Assembly (NCBI RefSeq): GCF_000813145.1
Contig: NZ_BAZF01000020.1
Span: forward strand, 1-64,000
DNA: 64,000 nt
Origin: Geobacter sp. OR-1
GTDB taxonomy: Bacteria > Desulfobacterota > Desulfuromonadia > Geobacterales > DSM-12255
Direction of reading: 5' to 3'
In this document: piece by piece, positions 56,788 through 64,000 of the stretch
Numbering within the stretch: position 1 is the stretch's first letter
Layout of the letters: each line of letters starts with the position of its first letter
Notes under the pieces: model-generated
The model's input: the letters and a program-made list of their open reading frames with translations, nothing else
Databases searched by the model: none
Told to the model about the DNA's origin: nothing
Program-made: the position numbers and the translations under genes

Positions 56788-57432
56788 ATGAAAAATTTGA
56801 CTGCATTACTGTCAGGAATCATGATGAAGTCGCTCAATTGTTTGCTGGTTGCAAGTCTTTTCTTAGCCGGCATGGTGGGAACATCTTTTGCGACTCCAAC
56901 ACAATGGACCACAAGTGCAGGTGGCAATGGTCATTGGTACGACGTTGTCATCAGCTCTTTGTCATGGACAGACGCGAGAGATGCCGCAGTAGCTGCTGCA
57001 GCGAACCCAGCAAGTCCCGATGATTTTTCACACCTTGCAACCATTACCTCTGCCGGAGAGCAAGGGTTTGTCGCGTCCTTGGTTGCACCCTATACGACTC
57101 CAGGCGATGGCGGATTCAAGCTTGGAGGCTTCCAGCCTTCTGGTTCGCCAGAGCCCGGCGGGGGATGGCAGTGGGTGACGGGTGAGGCTTGGAGTTTCAC
57201 AAGCTGGGGAAGTGGTGAGCCCAATAACGTGAACGGTGGTGAGGGATATCTTTATATGGACGAAAGATATGGTTGGAAATGGAATGACTATGTGGTTGGT
57301 GATGCCTACTACAATCCTAAGGGGTATATTGTTGAATATGAAACCGCCCCGGTTCCCGAGCCATCTACCCTGCTTCTCCTCGGTGGCAGCCTTGCTGGTT
57401 TAGCTTTCTGGAGAAGAAAGAAAACCATGTAA
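56788..57432 (+). CDS. PEP-CTERM protein with C-type lectin-like domain
   Basis: 214 residues, GGAGG ribosome-binding site. Signal peptide about 1-36. The middle has features of a C-type lectin fold: LATITSAGEQGFVASLV, FKLGGFQPSGSPEPGGGWQW, GEAWSFTSWGSGEPNN and GYIVEYE. The C-terminal sorting signal is VPEPSTLLLLGGSLAGLAFW plus RRKK. Such proteins are exported, cleaved by an exosortase and attached to or released with exopolysaccharide. No exosortase gene lies in this window. Probably a carbohydrate-binding matrix protein. Confidence 0.9.
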   Translation: MKNLTALLSGIMMKSLNCLLVASLFLAGMVGTSFATPTQWTTSAGGNGHWYDVVISSLSWTDARDAAVAAAANPASPDDFSHLATITSAGEQGFVASLVAPYTTPGDGGFKLGGFQPSGSPEPGGGWQWVTGEAWSFTSWGSGEPNNVNGGEGYLYMDERYGWKWNDYVVGDAYYNPKGYIVEYETAPVPEPSTLLLLGGSLAGLAFWRRKKTM

Positions 57433-57457
57433 AATCTTCTGACACATAGCTACGCGA

Positions 57458-57486
57458 AAGGGCTTCCGAAAATGGTGGCCTTTTTT
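57458..57486 (+). terminator. Terminator of the first PEP-CTERM gene
   Basis: AAAGGGCTTCC-GAAAAT-GGTGGCC-TTTTTT, an imperfect stem with a T6 tail. Its sequence resembles, in reverse, the GGCCTCCATTTCGGAAGCC hairpin at 56593-56611. Confidence 0.75.
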
Positions 57487-57508
57487 CATTGATGTCGGTC
57501 GTCAATAG

Positions 57509-58101
57509 TGGGCACCAATTTATTGTGGACACAGATTGTCTCAAGTAGCCTCTTACGATTGATAGAATTTCTGTTCAAACACAACCGGTGAAAGATAGCC
57601 AAGTCGAGCCTGTTTTCTTTGCCGGTTGTAGAATACCTCAATGTACTCCCATATTTCCTGAATTGCCTCATTCCTGGTTGCAAATCGCCTGTGGTGAACC
57701 ATTTCTGTCTGCAGGGTTCACCAAAGACTGGACCAGGTTCCTGATCATTTCTCACCATGGCATCACCAACAATCTCACTGGTGGAAATGTCTTTATGGCC
57801 GGCACGACATAACCAGCCTTCACCGGTGGAGATACATGTAATGTCGCTTACCCAGACCTTGTTGAGGGCACTTGCCGTAAACTTTTGATCAAGGTGGCCG
57901 CCACCGAGATTATGCTTCGAGTTTGTGGTTGCCATGTATCTCTTCTTCTGCTTGCACCGATTCCGTGTTTTTTCTTGATCCGTATTATCTGGAGAACTCC
58001 AACTTCACTGCTTCTTCTCGCAACTCTTTCGTGTACCGCCTGTTTGGAACCTTTTTCATCCTAACACCTCCATCTGTATTTTTTACCAGATTTTGGTGCC
58101 A
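57509..58101 (-). mobile_element. IS3-family insertion sequence remnant
   Basis: About 593 bases. The ends TGGGCACCAATTTATTGT and, on the other strand, TGGCACCAAAATCTGGTA are imperfect inverted repeats of the TG...CA kind. Minus-strand fragments of both transposase genes lie inside. No clear target duplication. Too short for a working IS3 (about 1.2-1.4 kb), so it is a deleted relic between two PEP-CTERM genes. Confidence 0.75.
57540..58059 (-). pseudogene. IS3-family transposase fragments (OrfA start, OrfB pieces)
   Basis: On the minus strand an OrfA beginning MKKVPNRRYTKELREEAVKL is cut by a stop after 24 codons. Further on, NKVWVSDITCISTGEGWLC with KDISTSEIVGDAM is the DDE catalytic-domain opening of OrfB (first Asp in the VWVSDIT block), followed by out-of-frame scraps. 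Catalytic residues 2 and 3 are lost, so it cannot transpose by itself. Confidence 0.75.
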
Positions 58102-58150
58102 ACTTCTTCCAGCCGACATCCCTGCGGTGGCGGCCGGGTTATCAGCGCAT

Positions 58151-58184
58151 AAAAAAACGGGTCTCCAATTCAGGAGGCCCTTTT
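58151..58184 (-). terminator. Terminator of the second PEP-CTERM gene
   Basis: Minus strand GGGCCTCC-TGAATT-GGAGACCC then GTTTTTTT: 8-bp stem with one G-T pair and a T7 run. Confidence 0.85.
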
Positions 58185-58209
58185 CCGGACAGTCGGGTTT
58201 CTTTACAGT

Positions 58210-58884
58210 TTACTTCTTGGCTCTGCGGCGGCTGTAAAGGCCAAGACCAGCAAGACCAGCGCCGAGAAGCATGATGGTACCCGGTTCAGGAACGGGAGCA
58301 GCACCAATAGCCATGTTATCGGCCTCGAATGCATAATTTGTACTTGTCATGGTTATTGAATCAAATTTTTCTGTGCCAAAATCAAAATTTACATACCTGT
58401 TGGTGCCAGGAGCGAATTGATCGCCATTGGCAAGATTACCAGCAGCCAGATCAAAGCCAGTTACTTTTTTAACGAGATTACCATCGAGTGTAAATTCAAA
58501 AGAATTATACCCATCCATGGATCCCCACCAAATACCGAAATAGTTGTAATCGGCGCCAAAGTCTGTAACCGTTGCTGAAAGTGGATTTGTTTGCACATTT
58601 TTTGGCACAGAGATATATTTCGTTGCATCCTTAATATCTGATACGCCATTATTATATGCAGGTGCAGAATAAAGCCCTGACTCGCTTCCACTAACAATCT
58701 GATAATTACCTGACCAACTCCATTTTAATGACGCATTGTCGAATGTTTCAACAGTTACGGACGCATATGGGGTCGTGTATCCCCCGTCACCCAAATTGTT
58801 GCTATAGGTAATTGTTAAAGCACTTGCAGTCCCTGCTGCTAACATCAATATCGCCCCTGCCAATAATGCCGCCATCTTTTTCAT
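58210..58884 (-). CDS. PEP-CTERM protein, possible beta-sandwich matrix protein
   Basis: 224 residues. Signal peptide about 1-22 (ILMLAAGTASA). The body is Gly/Ser/Thr/Asn rich with many aromatic-ended strands (YFGIWWGSMDGYNSFEFTL; FDFGTEKFDSITMTS), typical of secreted beta-sandwich proteins. C-terminal signal VPEPGTIMLLGAGLAGLGLY plus SRRRAKK. No enzyme motif recognised. Own sigma-54 promoter at 58949 and upstream motif copies at 59029 and 59192; transcribed away from the UPF0016 gene. Confidence 0.88.
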   Translation of the reverse strand: MKKMAALLAGAILMLAAGTASALTITYSNNLGDGGYTTPYASVTVETFDNASLKWSWSGNYQIVSGSESGLYSAPAYNNGVSDIKDATKYISVPKNVQTNPLSATVTDFGADYNYFGIWWGSMDGYNSFEFTLDGNLVKKVTGFDLAAGNLANGDQFAPGTNRYVNFDFGTEKFDSITMTSTNYAFEADNMAIGAAPVPEPGTIMLLGAGLAGLGLYSRRRAKK

Positions 58885-58948
58885 TGTAATTTCTCCTCTA
58901 GCTTAGATGCGATGCTTAATCGCCGATATCAATCATTTCGCCTCAATA

Positions 58949-58967
58949 ATGCAATTCAGGCGCCAAA
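58949..58967 (-). promoter_or_regulatory. Sigma-54 promoter of the second PEP-CTERM gene
   Basis: Minus strand TTTGGCGCCTGAATTGCAT: -24 TGGCGC, N5, -12 TTGCAT. Transcription starts about 50 bases before the ATG, as for the first PEP-CTERM gene. Confidence 0.75.
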
Positions 58968-59028
58968 TGAGAAAGCAAAGTAAAAACAGGTAAATACAAT
59001 CAATACAGGGGCAATGGAAAGAAGAAGT

Positions 59029-59045
59029 GTAAAGTTTATTGACAG
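59029..59045 (-). promoter_or_regulatory. Upstream motif of the second PEP-CTERM gene, proximal copy
   Basis: Minus strand TGTCAATAAACTTTACA, three changes from the consensus TGTCGGAGAACTTTACA; 64 bp upstream of the -24 element. Confidence 0.6.
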
Positions 59046-59191
59046 AGGAAAGTAGAAATAGGGATGGGTTAATAGCTGCATTGGAACCGATATCGTCGAT
59101 AAAGATATTAGCGCCGACAGCAACTCACTGTAATAACAGATGAAAATTGTGCATTCATCATTTATTTCAGCAGCATCGCATTAAATCAACA

Positions 59192-59208
59192 TGTAAAGTT
59201 CTCCGACA
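59192..59208 (-). promoter_or_regulatory. Upstream motif of the second PEP-CTERM gene, distal copy
   Basis: Minus strand TGTCGGAGAACTTTACA, the best copy of the motif. About 230 bp before the -24 element, an enhancer-like distance. Nearby CCGTAGGAG (59214-59222) and CTCCTACGG (59284-59292) form a 9-bp inverted repeat. Confidence 0.65.
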
Positions 59209-59318
59209 CGCAACCGTAGGAGCATTGCCGAAGCCGTCATAAAACAAACTGATCAGCCATATTGGCCGACAGGAGAAATTCACCTCCTACGGAACCGACA
59301 TCTCTTTCAACAATAATC

Positions 59319-59348
59319 AACCTACATCCCCTTCAGTTTCCAGAGCGC
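59319..59348 (-). repeat. 3' end of UPF0016 gene, original copy of the direct repeat
   Basis: AACCTACATCCCCTTCAGTT-TCCAGAGCGC, including the TAG stop of the gene. Matches 28 of 30 bases at 56537-56566 and a degenerate copy at 55270. Right-hand boundary of the accessory segment. Confidence 0.8.
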
Positions 59349-59912
59349 CATTGCTCCGAACACCAGGAACATGACCCCTGCGGTGCGGTGGATCCAACAG
59401 GGCGGGATGAAGCGGACCAGCTGCTTGCCGGCAAATATTCCCAGTAGCGACACCAGCCACAACGCCAGCGTGGATCCGGCAAAGACCTGCCCCATCCCGG
59501 CCAGGCTTTCGGAGTGCTGGGCAGCCTGGCTGGCGGTCACCAGCTGGGTCTTGTCACCCAGCTCGGCCATGAAGATCATGATGAAGGCGGTGCGGGCGGC
59601 AGTTGCCGCTGTGGGGGGCGGACCGGCATCGTCATCTTCGCTGTCGCAGGCATGGCGCAGGGTGCTGTACCCGAAATAGAGGAACAGCAGCCCTGAAACC
59701 AGCGTCACCCAGAAGATCGGCAACAGCAGAAACAGCACCTTGCCGACCAGGACGGCCGCCAGGTTGAGCACCACAAAGGCGGCCGCGATACCGACGAATA
59801 TCCGCTGCCATGGATAGCGCAGCGCCAGGGCCATGGCAGCCAGCTGGGTCTTGTCCCCCAGTTCGGCCAGAAAGATCAACCCAAAGGTACTAAAAAATAT
59901 CGCACTGTCCAT
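59322..59912 (-). CDS. UPF0016/GDT1 (TMEM165-like) Mn2+ transporter
   Basis: 196 residues with six helices and two copies of the family motif: FLAELGDKTQLAAMAL near residue 15 and FMAELGDKTQLVTASQ near residue 115. The two ELGDKTQ loops form the cation site. Bacterial members such as MneA export Mn2+. Last gene of the operon behind the yybP-ykoY riboswitch, which fits manganese export. Its 3' end is the sequence repeated at 56537. Confidence 0.92.
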   Translation of the reverse strand: MDSAIFFSTFGLIFLAELGDKTQLAAMALALRYPWQRIFVGIAAAFVVLNLAAVLVGKVLFLLLPIFWVTLVSGLLFLYFGYSTLRHACDSEDDDAGPPPTAATAARTAFIMIFMAELGDKTQLVTASQAAQHSESLAGMGQVFAGSTLALWLVSLLGIFAGKQLVRFIPPCWIHRTAGVMFLVFGAMALWKLKGM

Positions 59913-59957
59913 TCCAGCTCCCCTGTTTATTCGCTGCTCCTGCTTTCGTCCCCTTCG

Positions 59958-60395
59958 TCATCGCCGGTCATAGGGGACTGAAACGCTCTGCGCCCTTTTT
60001 TTCTTGATATACCGGTAAATAAGGTAACCGATCCCGGCCAGAAGGACAATTTCAAACAGTCCGATGCCTCCGCCGCCAGTGGCGCCGGCGCCAGCAAAAC
60101 CGAGGCTGCTGAACAGCATCCCGCCCAGTAGTCCACCCATCATACCTCCGGCCATGCTCCGCATGAAGCCGCCCCCGGCTTGCTGCTGAAAGGGGCCTGG
60201 CGCAGGCGCATACTGCTGCCGCGACTGGGTTGGTTGCGAGTAAGTGCTGGTTGGCCTTGAATAGCTGCGAGAGCCACGGCTCCCCATGGAGCGGCTCCCT
60301 CCGGCCCTGGCGTCAGCGTTGTACTCCAGTACGGTGATACTCAGAAACAGAACAGCAGCCAGTACCGCGAAGGCTTTGACAAAGTATCTCTTCAT
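59958..60395 (-). CDS. Gly-rich membrane protein, Tim44-like N-terminus without the Tim44 domain
   Basis: 145 residues. Signal peptide about 1-30, a Ser/Arg/Gln-rich stretch (GSRSMGSRGSRSYSRP), a Gly/Met-rich hydrophobic segment (MAGGMMGGLLGGMLFSSLGF) and a second helix with KKKR after it. This is the front half of Geobacter-type Tim44-like proteins, but the Tim44 domain is absent. A one-base shift at KKKRAQ would give a different acidic tail (MTGDDEGDESRSSE), so the true C-terminus is uncertain. Lies between terC and UPF0016 in the manganese operon; role unknown. Confidence 0.65.
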   Translation of the reverse strand: MKRYFVKAFAVLAAVLFLSITVLEYNADARAGGSRSMGSRGSRSYSRPTSTYSQPTQSRQQYAPAPGPFQQQAGGGFMRSMAGGMMGGLLGGMLFSSLGFAGAGATGGGGIGLFEIVLLAGIGYLIYRYIKKKRAQSVSVPYDRR

Positions 60396-60437
60396 TTTAT
60401 TACTCCTGTATGTTGCTTCTCCGGCAAGGCCGGGTTG

Positions 60438-61187
60438 TCACCTTTCGGTGGAATGTTCCAGATGCGGTTGGTGGAGCTTTACCGGCGTGCCCCGGCGCAT
60501 CCGGAGGTTCAGCATTTCAACCATCACCGAGAAAGCCATGGCGAAATAGATATACCCCTTGGGGATATGCATGTCGAGGCTGTCGCCGATCAGCGCCACG
60601 CCGATCAGGAGCAGAAAGCTCAGGGCAAGCATCTTGACGGTCGGATGCCTCTCGACAAAGGCGCTGATCTTCCCCGAGAAGAGCATCATGAAGCCGACGG
60701 CAATCACAACCGCGGCGATCATGACGGCCAGCTGATTGGCCATTCCCAGAGCGGTAATGATGGAATCAAGCGAAAACACGACATCCAGCAGGAGAATCTG
60801 CACGATGACCGCGCCAAAGGTTGCCCCGACCCTTACTGAGGCGATCTCTTCCTCTCCTTCGAGCTTTTCATGGATCTCCATGGTGCTTTTCCAGATCAGG
60901 AACAGCCCGCCGGAGAGCAGGATTAGATCGCGCCCCGATATCTCATTGCCGAGCACTGTGAACAGCGGTGCGGTAAGCCCCATAAGCCAGGTAAGCGAGA
61001 ACAGCAGCGCGACACGGATAAACATCGCCAGCCCCAGCCCGACCAGTCGCGCTTTTTCCTGTTGCGCAACAGGCAGCTTCCCCGCCTGAATCGATATAAA
61101 AATGATATTGTCGATGCCGAGGACGATTTCCAGGGCGGTCAGGGTAACCAGCGCCAGCCATACCTGCGGGTCGGTAAGCCATGACAT
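60438..61187 (-). CDS. TerC-family membrane protein (YkoY-type)
   Basis: 249 residues, about seven helices. Motifs: LEIVLGIDNIIFISI near the N-terminus and LLDVVFSLDSIITALGM in the middle, each with the conserved Asp pair or Asn of the TerC family. Such proteins help load or export Mn2+, and genes of this family are classic members of the yybP-ykoY regulon. It starts 3 bases after the htpX stop, so the two are co-transcribed. Confidence 0.9.
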   Translation of the reverse strand: MSWLTDPQVWLALVTLTALEIVLGIDNIIFISIQAGKLPVAQQEKARLVGLGLAMFIRVALLFSLTWLMGLTAPLFTVLGNEISGRDLILLSGGLFLIWKSTMEIHEKLEGEEEIASVRVGATFGAVIVQILLLDVVFSLDSIITALGMANQLAVMIAAVVIAVGFMMLFSGKISAFVERHPTVKMLALSFLLLIGVALIGDSLDMHIPKGYIYFAMAFSVMVEMLNLRMRRGTPVKLHQPHLEHSTER

Positions 61188-61190
61188 TTG

Positions 61191-62048
61191 TTAATTCCCC
61201 CTCCGGTAAGCCATATTTTCCAGCCGCGCGATCCGCTCCTCCATCGGCGGGTGAGTAGAGAACAGCTGCAGGAGCGAGCCGCCTGTGAGCGGGTTGACGA
61301 TGAACATGTGGGCCGACGCGGGACGCGCCTCAACCATTGGTATCATCTGGCTGGCGTTGTACAGCTTGCGCAGGGCATTTGCCAGGGCCAGCGGCCGGCC
61401 GCAGATCCTGGCGCCGGTCTCGTCGGCCAAGTACTCGCGTGAACGGGAGACCGCCATCTGGATCAGCATCGCTGCGATCGGGGCGATGATCGCCATAGCC
61501 AGGGAACCGACCAGCCCGCCACCCCCCTCATCGTCGTCGCGCCCCGCGCCGAACATGGCGCCCCACTGGAGCATGTTGCCGAGCATCGAGATTGCTCCGG
61601 CAAAGGTGGCGGCAATGGTGCTGATCAGGATATCGCGGTTCCCCACATGCGCAAGCTCATGGGCCATTACCCCTTCGAGCTCTTCAAGGGACAAAATCCG
61701 CAGAATACCGTCGGTAGCGGCGACAGCGGCATGTTCGGGATTGCGGCCGGTGGCAAAGGCGTTCGGGCTCTCGGAAGGGATGATGTAAACCTTCGGCATC
61801 GGCAGCCCCGCCTGGGTGGCCAATCTCCGCACCATGCCGAAGAATGCCGGATTGTCATGTTCATTGATCTCCTGCGCGCCATACATCTTCAGCACGATCT
61901 TGTCGGAAAACCAGTAGGAAAAGAAATTCATGGCCAAGGCCATGAAAAAGGCGAAGACCATGCCGGTCTTGCCGCCGATGGCGCTCCCCATGAGCACCAT
62001 CAACACGGTTAACAGCGAGAGAAGCAGGGTTGTCTTGAGTCTGTTCAT
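61191..62048 (-). CDS. htpX: Membrane zinc metalloprotease HtpX
   Basis: 285 residues. Two N-terminal helices, the zinc motif [15 protein letters not shown] (HExxH), then [15 protein letters not shown] with the third ligand Glu. M48 family; it degrades damaged membrane proteins along with FtsH. First gene after the manganese riboswitch, a link I infer to mean that membrane-protein quality control is adjusted in high manganese. Confidence 0.93.
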   Translation of the reverse strand: MNRLKTTLLLSLLTVLMVLMGSAIGGKTGMVFAFFMALAMNFFSYWFSDKIVLKMYGAQEINEHDNPAFFGMVRRLATQAGLPMPKVYIIPSESPNAFATGRNPEHAAVAATDGILRILSLEELEGVMAHELAHVGNRDILISTIAATFAGAISMLGNMLQWGAMFGAGRDDDEGGGGLVGSLAMAIIAPIAAMLIQMAVSRSREYLADETGARICGRPLALANALRKLYNASQMIPMVEARPASAHMFIVNPLTGGSLLQLFSTHPPMEERIARLENMAYRRGN

Positions 62049-62085
62049 TGTTTACCTCCGACGTACTTGGTTGTTGCGGGGGCAA

Positions 62086-62222
62086 TAAAAAAGACCTTTA
62101 CCCCCGGCTATTGCCTGGATAAAGGTCTTGTTGACAGGTATCTGCCCCGGTCCCGGGTCTTGCGACCGTCTTGACGGAAACCGGGTCGGTCATTTCTCCG
62201 ACCGATAACTACTCCCCTTTTC
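62086..62222 (-). promoter_or_regulatory. yybP-ykoY (Mn2+) riboswitch with terminator
   Basis: The minus strand starts AAAAGGGGAGTAG, the hallmark of the class, and ends GTCAACAAGACCTTTATCC with the metal-site CAAGACC. The terminator stem AAGACCTTTA (62091-62100) / TAAAGGTCTT (62120-62129) shares the aptamer's 3' strand and is followed by TTTTTT. Mn2+ binding should keep the aptamer closed and block the terminator, turning on htpX-terC-UPF0016. Confidence 0.9.
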
Positions 62223-62228
62223 GTGGTG

Positions 62229-62257
62229 AATATATAGAGCCACGGGCAGTTTGTCAA
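62229..62257 (-). promoter_or_regulatory. Sigma-70 promoter of the manganese operon
   Basis: Minus strand -35 TTGACA (62257-62252), 17-base spacer, -10 TATATT (62234-62229). The start of transcription falls at about 62222, exactly where the riboswitch begins. Confidence 0.85.
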
Positions 62258-62405
62258 GGGTGATTTATCCGGTCCAATTGACAAAGAGGTCAAGTCGGAT
62301 AGACTTTTTTGCGGCGGATTCTCCTGTTCCTCCATATTTTTCTGGCATTTCCCCTGTATTACAGTATAAGTAAAATTATTTATTATGGCTAAAGGAGGGG
62401 GTTCA

Positions 62406-63563
<1,158 letters not shown>

Positions 63564-63595
63564 CACAAACAAAATCACCATAAGAGGAATCAGAC

Positions 63596-64000
63596 ATGGC
63601 AATTCTGATCAATAAAGACTCAAAGGTTCTTGTCCAGGGGATCACCGGCAGGAGCGGTCTCTTTCACACCCAGCAGTGCCGTGATTACGGTACGCACATT
63701 GTTGCCGGGGTAACGCCGGGAAGAGGCGGCATCCACATCGAGGGGATTCCGGTCTTCAATACCGTGGCCGAAGCGGTTCACTATACCGGCGCTTCGGTTT
63801 CCATGATATTTGTCCCGCCCCCGGGTGCGGCTGATGCCATCCTGGAGGCTTGCGACGCCGAGCTGGAACTGGCTGTGTGCATAACGGAAGGGATACCGGT
63901 GCGTGACATGGTGCTCGCCCGTAGGATCCAGCGGGAAAGCAAGACCCGCCTCATCGGCCCCAACTGTCCGGGCATAATTACACCAGGTCAATGCAAGCTC
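63596..64000 (+). CDS. sucD: Succinyl-CoA ligase, alpha subunit (3' partial)
   Basis: 135 codons visible, running off the right edge. [40 protein letters not shown] and [15 protein letters not shown] match SucD; the phospho-His site lies beyond the window. Starts 33 bases after sucC, so the two form the usual sucCD operon. Confidence 0.95.
   Translation, partial: MAILINKDSKVLVQGITGRSGLFHTQQCRDYGTHIVAGVTPGRGGIHIEGIPVFNTVAEAVHYTGASVSMIFVPPPGAADAILEACDAELELAVCITEGIPVRDMVLARRIQRESKTRLIGPNCPGIITPGQCKL

Overview
The window looks like chromosome of a Geobacter-like member of the Desulfuromonadia. The grounds are the many PAS-type hybrid kinases and c-di-GMP enzymes, the complete selenocysteine machinery, a BzaF-type ThiC homologue under a cobalamin riboswitch, PEP-CTERM proteins, several sigma-54 promoters and the GC-rich coding style. 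This is inference from gene content; no 16S gene is present.

Layout. 1-6.2 kb: a small Cys-rich protein, a zinc-ribbon protein, a CDF metal exporter and an HAE1-type RND pump. 6.2-8.7 kb: modABC molybdate importer (minus strand). 8.9-22.0 kb: a self-contained copper/silver-type resistance block. An HMA-domain protein, a DUF2318 protein and an FtsX-type ABC pair lead into a ZraSR-like kinase and sigma-54 activator; a small Cys-containing periplasmic protein is divergent, and a CusC-CusB-CusA efflux operon follows. Three sigma-54 promoters in this block share sequence, and two carry an identical pair of 10-bp palindromes about 118 bp upstream, very likely the activator's binding sites. 22.0-30.7 kb: one tightly overlapping minus-strand operon joining a peptide/nickel-type ABC importer to an EmrAB exporter, headed by a TetR regulator. 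30.9-33.1 kb: selA, yedF and tRNA-Sec. 33.2-47.7 kb: signal-transduction genes (hybrid kinases, GGDEF, HD-GYP) mixed with ferritin-like proteins, ovoA and ftsH. 47.7-54.4 kb: selB, glgC, a Mn-dependent pyrophosphatase, and the BzaF/ThiC gene behind a cobalamin riboswitch. 54.5-59.3 kb: AT-rich accessory segment with two PEP-CTERM genes, each behind a sigma-54 promoter and a shared 17-bp upstream motif, an IS3 remnant, and direct repeats copying the 3' end of the neighbouring UPF0016 gene. 59.3-62.3 kb: a minus-strand manganese operon (htpX, terC, a Gly-rich membrane protein, UPF0016) behind a yybP-ykoY riboswitch. 62.4 kb to the end: sucC and the start of sucD.

Four conserved genes (the ABC permease near 27.6 kb, ovoA, ftsH and the pyrophosphatase) are split by five single-site frameshifts, several at homopolymers. 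Sequencing error is the simplest explanation, but the ftsH site has an A6 run running directly into a near-perfect stem-loop and deserves a direct check.

The most interesting items are the two sigma-54 regulons with readable enhancer sites, the B12-riboswitch-controlled ThiC homologue, the manganese-riboswitch operon, and the att-like repeats around the PEP-CTERM segment.
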